Shown here: piece after piece, positions 55,723 to 64,000 of the stretch
Numbering within the stretch: position 1 is the stretch's first letter
Layout of the letters: each line of letters opens with the position of its first letter
Position numbers and translations under genes: made by a program
NCBI GenBank assembly: GCA_030998225.1
Contig: JAPYXD010000391.1
Coordinates: 4,344,501 to 4,408,500 of the forward strand
Direction: 5' to 3'
DNA: 64,000 bases
Source: Diplolepis rosae
Lineage: Eukaryota; Arthropoda; Insecta; Hymenoptera; Diplolepididae
The notes under the pieces: generated by a model
The model's database searches: none
The model's input: the letters and a program-made list of their open reading frames with translations, nothing else
What the model was told of the DNA's origin: nothing

Positions 55723-56215
55723 TTACATTTTTGAAAAATACGATTGTAGAGTTGGTTTTTTTACGATACCCTGCAGGATCAAGATGGCGATAAAGCATCG
55801 AATCTCATTGTTATTTGTTGGATGCCACTTCCTCATCCTTGATCGCGGCTTTAGATTCGAATGACCTTGCAAAAATCGATCGGCGTATAAATTCGTATGT
55901 GCTACTATTACACTAATAACCACATAATATAAATATTTTTCCATGTAAAACAAGCACTTGTTCCTGAACCTCCTTGGTACTATTTGTTGTTGGCCAGTGT
56001 TCACAGAAAATCGTAATGGTTCTCTGTTACGTCCTTTTATACCCCACATGACATTTGTATCCTTGTTTTCTTTCTCACTTCCGTCGCCCTCGAAGTCAGT
56101 ATCTTCCGATATACTGGTATCGGTTTGAGTGTCAGACTGGGTGTCTTCATGGATAACGTCCTCAGAAGACGATGAGAGTACTTGTACACGTCTCCGCTTT
56201 TTATATATATATTTT
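55723..56215 (-). pseudogene. piggyBac-type transposase, N-terminal fragment
   Basis: A basic KKRRRVQV and an acidic Ser/Asp/Glu-rich stretch (56190-56060) precede MWGIKGRN. Later come PRSRMRKWHPTNNNEIRCFI and ILILQGIVKKPTLQSYFSK. Acidic N-terminus, then the W..-E-(I/L)-x-x-F-(I/L)-G/A-I-L-I-L-x-G-I core is the start of piggyBac transposases. The stop at 55723 falls right after the core start, so the DDD catalytic region is missing. No ATG is in frame before a stop near 56235. It is a broken copy or part of a domesticated gene; decay is more likely. Confidence 0.7.
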
Positions 56216-56566
56216 ATAATATTTACGCATTTTAAATTCTTACGTTACACTGTACTAACTTGATAATATCCGTTGAAACTTGATAAGATATGCACTGATA
56301 GACACTTTTTGGAGTTGAAGCAACAAGATGAAGATCGAGATCACCGAAAATTCAAAGTTGCTGCACTGTTCACGAGTTAACTCTCAAGAAGTTATCGAGT
56401 CTTGCGTATGTATAGTAATTAGAAAATGCGAAGGAACCCTTATATATTTTTGAAAATGCGGTAGAGTAGGAGTGTTGGTATTTCACTGCCTTCTGATTGG
56501 TTTGTGTAAAGTTTGTAGAGTGTTAGTGAATTTTTATCAGTATAATATATTCTTTTGTGTGCGAAA

Positions 56567-56690
56567 ATGTCGAGTTTTGAACATAATAAGCGTCATTTGC
56601 GGGAACTTTTGATTTACTTCTTCAATTTGAAGAAATCTGCAGCTGAGGCGCATCGATTGCTTGTAGAAACATATGGTGAGGCTGCCTTAA
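56567..56690 (+). pseudogene. Mariner transposase N-terminal fragment, split at a TTAA
   Basis: The ATG at 56567 starts MSSFEHNKRHLRELLIYFFN, LKKSAAEAHRLLVETYGEAAL, the mariner N-terminal HTH. It is interrupted at its TTAA by the two MITEs that follow. After them the sequence (58101 on) is too diverged to recognise as mariner. Confidence 0.75.
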
Positions 56691-57355
56691 GGTAGTTCCT
56701 TCACGAAAATTAGACCTCAAGCAAAAATAGATAATTTTGCTTTCAAGAATAGCAATATTATTATTGAAGGTCTAATTTGAAAGAGAAAAGATTATTTTTC
56801 ATGAAAAAAATTTAAAACACAAACAAATAATTTTATTAATAAATTTTATTTTTGCCCAAACTTATTTTCTTATCGCTTCGAGCCAAATTTTTAAAAATGA
56901 TGCGATTCTAATAAATCACGGTTCATTTTTTTAGGAAAAAGATTCTCTACAATATGACCGTTTCGTATTTTTGAAATTTAATTAATTATTATCAAATACA
57001 GCAATTTGTTTATAAAAATTTTGTTTTGAAAAATTGTTTTTTCATAATTTCAGCCATTAAAGAATTCATTTTCAAAAATTGGAAATTGCCATGTTGTAGA
57101 GAATCTTTTTCCTAAAGAAATAAACCATGATTTATTAAAATCGCATCATTTTTAAAAATTTGGCTCGAAGCGATAAGAAAATAAGTTTGGGCAAAAATAA
57201 AATTTATTAATAAAATTATTTTTTTGTGTTTCAAATTTTTTTCATGAAAAATAATCTTTTGTCTTTCAAATTAGACCTTCAATAATAATATTGCTATTCT
57301 TGAAAGCAAAATTATCTATTTTTGCCTGAGGTCTAATTTTCGTGAAGGAACTACC
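56691..57355. mobile_element. Palindromic TTAA MITE, 665 bp
   Basis: TTAA at 56687-56690 and 57356-57359. The ends are GGTAGTTCCTTCACGAAAAT and its complement, and inverted similarity continues for about 300 bp on each side (AATAGCAATATTATTATTGA, CTTATCGCTTCGAGCCAAAT). TTAA duplication suggests a piggyBac- or Kolobok-type transposase in trans. Confidence 0.9.
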
Positions 57356-57359
57356 TTAA

Positions 57360-58100
57360 GGGGGGAACCTGGTTTAGAGGGTAAAAAAAATTAATTTTTT
57401 GAAAGTCATCTCATTCGATTAGAAATATATTCAGAAATATTTTTTACGAAGAAGTTGAAGGACTAATGTATGGAGCAGGAATAGCAGACTAGCATATGGT
57501 GTTGGTGAGTTTGAAACATATACAATTAAATTTTGGAAAAAACTTTGAACGCGATTTTCTCGAAACAGCGTTTTCCTGCACTGCGTACATGATTAAGATT
57601 GTTGTAATTGCCGCATTTTTATAAGTGATAGCTCTTTTTAGATTTGAAAGTGTAAGCTTTTATGAGAACCTAAAAAATTACATAAAAATTTTTTTTTTAA
57701 TAACTATTTTTTGTTAATTATCTCAAAATTTCGTCAGTAAAACGCGAATTTTTTTTAAACACTCATAAAATTTGCAGTTTTTAACATTTCAATGAATTTC
57801 TTACATTTAAATAGAAGATAAACTCCTAAAATGCAAAAAAAAATTTGGTTTTAATGTTTCAGATAAAAAGGACGATCGCTATCATGTACGCAGTGGAGAA
57901 ACTTCAAGCGAGTAGTGCCCAAACAAATACGAATTTTTATTGCTAAACATTATCGAATAAAATAAAAATAAATTTTTTCTGCAAGATTTGTGTATCTATG
58001 ATCTACTTCAATAGTACTTGAAACATTTCATAAGTTAGGCAGCCTAAAAAACTGTGCCGAATATCATGCAATTTTCGGCGTTCTAAACCAGGTTCCCCTC
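57360..58100. mobile_element. Second TTAA MITE, 741 bp, directly adjoining
   Basis: It shares the TTAA at 57356-57359 with its neighbour and has TTAA at 58101-58104. The TIR is GGGGAACCTGGTTTAGA with its complement at the right. The interior is AT-rich and unrelated to the first MITE. Confidence 0.88.
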
Positions 58101-58104
58101 TTAA

Positions 58105-58799
58105 GTAAGAGAAATTATATATATAGCCTTATTTTATTACTACTGTTTACATTTGCATTAGTGCTATTTGTATACAGTTGATGTTTGGTTACAGAAAATT
58201 CTTGTAACAATGAAATGAAGAAAAGAATCTCAAGCAGGAAAAATGAAATCCTGTGGAAGGATTTGAATTTTCAGTATGAAAAAATAAACAATAAAGCTCT
58301 TACAAAATGCAACGTTCTTACCATTTTTTTATTTCAAAGAAAATCATAACTCATTCCGAATTCTCTTTTTGGGCCGACCACCTCTTATCATTTTTATTAT
58401 TATTTTAGAATACTATATCGATGAACATTAGCAGCAGAATATTATTGAAGTTGGGAAACATTAAAGAGGGCCGCGATTTTTAAAAGTATATTATGTTTCT
58501 TAAAAAACTAGGACTTAATTTACGTTTAAACTCCTAACAGTGACAGATTTTAAGCTCAACCGTCTAATTTACAATGATTTATTACATTCTCATCACATAT
58601 GATCACATTTCGAGCACCATTCACTAACCGTTTGCTGACCATTCGCTGACCTCGCAATAATATGAAAAAGAGAAACATAAAAAACACTTAAATTGTTGCT
58701 ATTAAGATTCTGCGGTACATTTTGAGTAAATCCTGACAGGGGAGACATGGCAATTGATAAACCACTGTACTGCCTTTAATGACAGGTATTATGTCAGGA
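58105..58799. other. CHMP4 5' intron, nothing recognised
   Basis: AT-rich; no motif-bearing frames. Confidence 0.4.
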
Positions 58800-59258
58800 T
58801 AATAAAGACCCAAAAAGTGACAGGCCAGGAAGGTATCGACCAGAAAAAGGTCTACAAAAGCACCTGCTATTTCGCAAATCTTCAGTAACCTGCGAACTAC
58901 CATCCGCGCCGTTACTCTGCCCAACAGTGATTTCCAGACTATCTCCGAAGTCGTTATTCTGCCCGAAAAGAGTAACTCCAAGACTTTTACTTCGTTACTC
59001 GTTCCATCGGTTATCAGTAAGTTCCTTAAATAAGTGAAAATATAACAATCCTGGCGAAGTCACGCAGTGAATTTTGGATTGTCAGTGGCTCCAGCCAATT
59101 GGTCTACAAATTTGAAATAATTGAATTTTCCTCAATTAACACCTCCATTCAACGTAGGAGTCGTCAAGGATTTGGTCGAGTTGATTATTAGTACACACGT
59201 TTCCGGTAAGTCCCAAAATTTTATAACTCCTAATTTCTGATATGTGAATAAATTTATA
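58800..59258 (+). mobile_element. LTR fragment of the TGTCACG group
   Basis: GTATCGACCAG, then AAAAGCACCTGC..TTTCGCAAATCTTCAG, parallels 22255-22335 of the solo LTR and 2011-2090 of the first fragment; neither LTR terminus is visible. The sequence abuts the DDE/SWIM transposon at 59259, the same junction type as at 25477. Confidence 0.5.
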
Positions 59259-62066
59259 AAGGGCGTAGACGGATAAGCATGATTGGGCTGCAACCGCTTG
59301 GATTTGATTCATATGTAGTGGATAAGTTTGTATCGTTATAAAACTAATTTACCCAAAATAATAAGTTCAAAAAAATTTGTTTACAAAAGTTATAAACAAA
59401 TTTTGAAAAATTAAAAAATTGACATAAATTGACACTTAATTCCTCCAACATATATTTTTTTGGATGCGATCAGAGGATTACTTCATATTTAAAAAAAATA
59501 AAATATAAATTTTGGCCCCTTATATGTATGTAATTCTATTAGAACGTGGGGCCAACTTTATTTTTAGCTTATAACTCTATAAAATAAACATCGTTTGAAC
59601 AATGCACCTGTTTTTGTTTTGTGTCAACAATTTATTGAGAATTTCAGCAGGTCTTACGGTTTTCGACGAGTATCTCGCATTGACAGATTTCGTAATTAGG
59701 TAGATGTGTGCTATAAGTTGGTATTCGAATTTAGCGGTTTTGACCCATTTGAGTGTGTGTTAGAAAGCATCAGTCGACAGCCGTCCGTCCCGCAAATTTG
59801 GATCGATGTAAGCACAGAATTGTTGCAGACTAATGTAGCAGATTATGTAACTTTCAATGTACACATGAATGGAGTTCCTTATACTGTACGGTCTGCATAT
59901 TCAGGGCACCTCCACGTGGTGACGGTGGGCAACGGGACTTTCCCGGCAAAGTTCCTGGATAAAAAATGTTATGCCGTCATGGCAGACAGAAAAAAAGTGT
60001 TTACGATGCGACCGTACCTTATTAGCAAATACATCGAAAAGTTTGAAAGATGTGCTGCTTGCAGCAGGTTTAGTAAGAGTGTAAATAAGCGCAAGAAAAT
60101 AGTAGAATCTGTAGATGAAGCAAATGCTTTTTCTCTTTGCTTTTGAAAAAGCATTGTCCTCAATGATGTTTTATGTTGGAACTGTCGCATTATTGCTCGC
60201 AAAAACAGAAAATTGGATGATGTTAGTCAATTTCCTGATAATAGAGGAACATTTTCTGAGAGCGATAATTTTTCGGAATCAAACGACAAAGATCCAGAAT
60301 TTGAGATACCCATAAAATATAAAGTAAGCGAAGTTGTTGACCACATTCGAATTCAAATTCAAAGGACTGTAGCAACGCACAAATATTGCTGTGTTTCAGA
60401 AGGTAACCGTTATTGTCGAGCACTTTTGATAAAAGGCCGGTTTTTTTTATGAAGAATTAAGTCGTTTACGTGTATATTCGAATTTCGCGAACGTAAAAGA
60501 TTCAGAGCTATCAGAATTACTTGAAGGTTTGACTGTTGAATGTGATACTACGAAAAAGATATCTTACCCTCCCGATTTGGATTGAACGCTATTTCTAGAC
60601 GTGAGCTGATTGATTCTCACACTACTGATGTGTCTGAAATGTTGTTCAATTCTACTGACGAGCTAATGTTAATTTGTGACGGTACATGTGCCCGCCATCA
60701 GAAAAGCAATAACAATGAGTACCAGTGGAAATCTTATTCGGGACAAAAAAAAGGTTCCCTTATGCAAAACCTTTTACTATCTGTACAACAACCGGACGAG
60801 TACTAGACATGAAAGGACCATTTCATGCGAATCAGAATGACACGGAAATTATAAAAAATTCGCAGGTCAGTTGAATCTGTCCATGGAATAATTAAACAAA
60901 AATATCGATTGGTGGATCATAGTTGATAACAAACGGTTTCCAAATTTTTGGTTGTATTTTAAACTTGCAGCATTTCTGCACAATCAATTTAGAAAGGCAT
61001 TAAAATCAGATGCTCATCTTTCAGAAGAAATTGTAAAGAGAATGAAACATCAGTTACATGTAGAAAATACTTTGGCTAATGAAGCTATGAAGAAAGGCTG
61101 GTTTCGTAAAAAGCTTATGTTTCAAAGTTTCTCTTCTAACAACCTTTTAGATTTTCCAGAGTTGACAGAGAAGGACCTGAGAATCTTATTCACGGGTCCA
61201 TATTAACTCTCACAAGCAGTTTCGTACCTGGCGGAAATGATGAACGATAATGGGTCCATCAATTTACAATTTGTGAAAGAGCAGGCAAATATTTTAAAGA
61301 TCCAGGTACAGTCAAGACACATTAGTCGGAAATTATATAGATGTTTTAGTGGTTACAGACCAAACAGTATAGGTTTTGCAGGAATTGAAAAATATGCTTG
61401 TGAATGTGCCAATGGTCGAAGAACAGTTGGCTGCTGTTCTCATATAGCAGCCATTATTTATCACACGCGAGATATTTTTCGAAAATCGTATGACTTGCTG
61501 AAATTCTCAGTAAATTGTTTACATAAAACAATATGAATCACGTGATAGAGGAAGATAGTGACGAAGGTTAGGTGTATATCGTATTAGAGTGAGGTGCATT
61601 GTTCAAATGATGTTTATTTTATAGAGTTATAAGCTAAAAATAAAGTTGGCCCCACGTTCTAATGGAATTACATACATATATGGGGCCAACATTGATATTT
61701 TCTTTTTTTAATCTATGAAGTAATATTCTGATCGTATCCCAAAAAATATTTGTTTTTACTTGGGATATGAGTATATTATAGCAAAAAAATAGAGGTGTTG
61801 AAACAAAAACTTTGATTAAAACAAATTGTTTCAAAACTACAATAATTTTTTTCATCCCCTTCCTGTTGAAGGAACTAATTGTTAATTCTTCTTTTTGTTT
61901 GTCTTTATACCTTCTACAATATATATATATGTGAGGCATGAAAATCAATTCAGTCAATTTTGAGAAAATCGAATTACTTTATTTTTCAAAATTTGTTTAT
62001 AACTTTTGTAAAAAAATTGTTCAAAGTTATTATTTGGGGTAAATTAGGTTTATAATGGTACAAACT
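59259..62066 (+). mobile_element. DDE/SWIM transposon, copy B, with long inverted ends
   Basis: The left end, about 59333-59610, and the right end, about 61590-62066, are inverted: GTTTRTAYCRTTATAAA, TTATAAACAAATTTTGAAAAAT and GTGGGGCCAACTTTATTTTT. Parts between 59400 and 59460 are deleted on the left. The left 74 bp (AAGGGCGTAGACGGATAAGC..) also precede copy A but have no counterpart at the right end. One plus-strand transposase gene fills the centre. Confidence 0.8.
59706..61536 (+). pseudogene. DDE transposase with SWIM finger, frameshifted (copy B)
   Basis: The N-terminal part (59706-60146) ends in a zinc-like module FERCAACSRF and, after a frameshift, VLCWNCRIIARK. The DDE core follows: LMLICDGTC..QKSNN (first Asp) with YSGQKKGSL, GPFHANQND (second) and RSVESVHGIIKQKYRLVDHS (third acidic), as in DDE_Tnp_4 / Harbinger-related transposases. 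The C-terminal part (60952-61536) carries ACECANGRRTVGCCSHIAA, a CxC..CxH SWIM finger. There are about five frame breaks or stops. The superfamily is uncertain (Harbinger, ISL2EU-like or related). Confidence 0.7.
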
Positions 62067-63483
62067 GTTGCGTGCGAGTTAAGTGGGTTAATCTTTTTCT
62101 TTTATTTGTGGATTAATTTTACATGGAATTTATTTCATGCTATATTGATTCGCAACTTAGAAGTGAGGTAAACCCACGCCTTGTAATGCCCGTAACAGGA
62201 GCGCCTCGACAGCGCCGCGACTCAGTACTTCTGGACTCGCGAGCTGGTCTGAGATAAGGAATGCATCTTTTCCTTGAATTCCGAAGCGCGAATTAAAATA
62301 CACTAATTTAAGGTTTTGTTAGAATTCGCACTCTTAAAGAAGTCTAAAGGGACCTTTCCAGGGTGAGAATATTTTGAATATTTTAAATATGTTTAAATAT
62401 AAATGTCAACTAAGAACACGCGCGAGAGCCTTGTCAACGCTCAATCGCTGTAAAGCATAGGTTAGGTATGAAAGAAGGAACCAATGGAAAAAGCGCGAAA
62501 GCAGGATTAAAATGCTCTACAACTAATTGATTCTCCGGAAAGCATAAAGGCCTGAGCGCGTAAACAGAGATTGCCTAGTAGGTAAGGGAGGGGATACGCG
62601 TTTCCATGCGCTGCGTTTAATTGAACACAAAATTTTGAAATCGTGGTTTCTGGGGTAATAATAATCAGATCGAGATGATTTGTGCACAGAAATTTCGGCG
62701 AGTCCTTGCTGTTTCTGCCGATACAAATATTATTGTCAACTCGGCAAAACTTCAATTTTTTATTGATAATCAAAGTTTTCATAACTTTTAGTTCAAAAAC
62801 TTCGCTATAAATTTACACATTGAACAGAATCAAAAATATCGTTTTATTTCTCATATATTTAGTAATAATGGAACAAAAATCCAGCATGATCGGATTATTT
62901 TTGCAGCAATGACATGGATTCTTATGTGCTGAAACAACGATTCTTCATGCTTATATTCTATAAATATTTCCGTCAATAAAAAATCGCCGATTGTCAATTG
63001 TTAAATGCGAAACATTCTATTGTTTTGCTTGAAAATGCATTTGGCGAGCTCATTTCTTTTTAAAATTTGTTAGAGGAAACATCTTTTTTACACCTTTTTT
63101 TCTTGTAATATCAAATAACTCGCAGTTTTTCTCGCAGTAGTGATATACAATTATTTCTTACAATAATAAAAGACTTACGAAAATTTCTACGAAAGAATTA
63201 ACTCGATCTGATTATTATTACTCGAGAAACTGCGATTTTTAAATATTGTGTTGAATTAAACGCAGCGCATGGCAACCAATATCCTAGCTGTAACTTAGAA
63301 TAGGCGCTATATGCTGCAATGTAATCGTACGAGTAATCGTCTATTATAAAATAGGCAGTATACGCATACACCATAATTATTTAAAATAAGGGAAATCAAT
63401 TGCGAGAGTAAGATATACTCAATCGCCGTATGAGATAATAATAGAATGAAAGAGAGCGTGAGAACAAATAATTTAACCATTCG
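62067..63483. other. CHMP4 5' intron, nothing recognised
   Basis: No motif-bearing frames. TGTTGCGTGCGAG at 62071, next to the transposon end, resembles an LTR start, but no matching end was found. Confidence 0.35.
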
Positions 63484-64000
63484 ACGAGCCATTTTTCGAC
63501 TTCTTCAAAATTGACGAAGCGCTGCTCTGCGAGTGAGTGTCCCATCGATGCGAAAAGGTGATAGTCGGACGGGGCGAGGTCTGAAGAGTACGGCAGGTGC
63601 GATAATATTTCCCAATTCAATGCTTTTAATGTGTTCTTCACCACTTTAGCGGTATGAGACGGTGCGTTGTTATGTTGTAGGATAACTTTGCCATGTTTTC
63701 GGGTCCATTCCGGCCGTTTTTCGATCAACGCATGATTCAAATTGATAATTTTTTGTCGGTAGCGATCCGTATTCACCGTCTCACCAGGTTTTAATAACTC
63801 GAAGTACACCACACCACACTGGTCCCACCAAACACAGAGCATTGTCTTACGGCCAAAGCGATTTGGCCTTGGAGTCGATGGGCCGACCTCGCCAGGTGAA
63901 AGCCATGATTTTTTCCGCTTCGGGTTCTCGAAATAAATCCATTTTTCGTCCCCCGTGACCATTCGATGCAGAAAAGATTTCCTTTCGAACCGTTGAAGCA
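63484..64000 (-). pseudogene. Mariner transposase, ant-type, 3' truncated, runs off the window
   Basis: The minus-strand frame is open from the window edge (LQRFERKSFLHRMVTGDEKW) through ENPKRKKSWLSPGE, VILQHNNAPSHTAK and DLAPSDYHLFASMGH to VEKWLVEW, where mariner similarity stops near 63480. The first and third catalytic Asp are present; the second is Asn (QHNNAPSH). The last about 30 residues and right TIR are missing. The residues are close to mariners described from ants. It is a dead copy. Confidence 0.88.

Noticed and set aside
58688..58981. Minus-strand frame of 97 codons
   Set aside because: Antisense to an LTR fragment; no motif.
45529..64000. Missing 5' exon(s) of CHMP4
   Set aside because: No minus-strand stretch resembling the N-terminal helix-1 region with an exon-ending G was found; likely outside the window.

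Overview
The window looks like animal, most likely insect, nuclear DNA: it is AT-rich, has long introns, and is crowded with eukaryotic mobile elements (mariner, piggyBac-type, Penelope-like, Ty3/gypsy, R1-type and RNase H-bearing LINEs, tRNA-headed SINEs, foldback MITEs). The mariner fragment at the right edge closely resembles mariners I know from ants, and together with the R1-type LINE this leans hymenopteran. That placement is an inference. There are no operons, bacterial signals or CRISPR arrays.

One host gene is recognisable. Three minus-strand exons (45351-45528, 32161-32411, 11641-11699) join in phase at consensus splice sites to encode the core and C-terminus of CHMP4 (Snf7/shrub), the polymer-forming ESCRT-III subunit. 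The 5' exon(s) coding for the N-terminal helices were not found and probably lie beyond 64 kb. The introns are about 12.9 kb and 20.5 kb and consist mostly of transposon debris, so nearly all of the window from 11.6 kb rightwards is intronic. The part left of 11.6 kb lies downstream of the gene.

Layout. 0-11.6 kb: a Penelope tail, an LTR fragment with 84-bp repeats, a piggyBac-type MITE, a mariner carrying a second mariner-type element, a Penelope element flanked by equal 645-bp inverted arms with hammerhead-like cores, a THAP remnant and a foldback repeat. 11.7-32.1 kb (last CHMP4 intron): SINE and foldback copies, a LINE, a GC-rich block of repeated hairpins (16.7-17.8 kb), a 2.6-kb inverted-repeat element carrying an uncharacterised protein gene split by a tRNA-headed insertion, a solo LTR with target-site duplication, a DDE/SWIM transposon fragment, and gypsy and mariner scraps. 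32.4-45.3 kb (preceding intron): a mariner interrupted by a solo LTR that itself contains a 2.3-kb foldback element and a 134-bp tandem array, an R1-type LINE and several MITEs. 45.5-64 kb: MITEs, a nearly complete 1,288-bp mariner, a Ty3/gypsy remnant, a third Penelope remnant, two TTAA MITEs that share one TTAA, a fuller copy of the DDE/SWIM transposon and the edge mariner.

The most unusual items are the hairpin array at 17163-17594, where the apex stays constant while the outer stems change on both sides and stay paired; the inverted-arm Penelope architecture seen twice; the long-TIR element with an uncharacterised gene; and the four-level nest at 32.6-38.0 kb. All coordinates of degraded elements are approximate unless a TSD or TIR is quoted.
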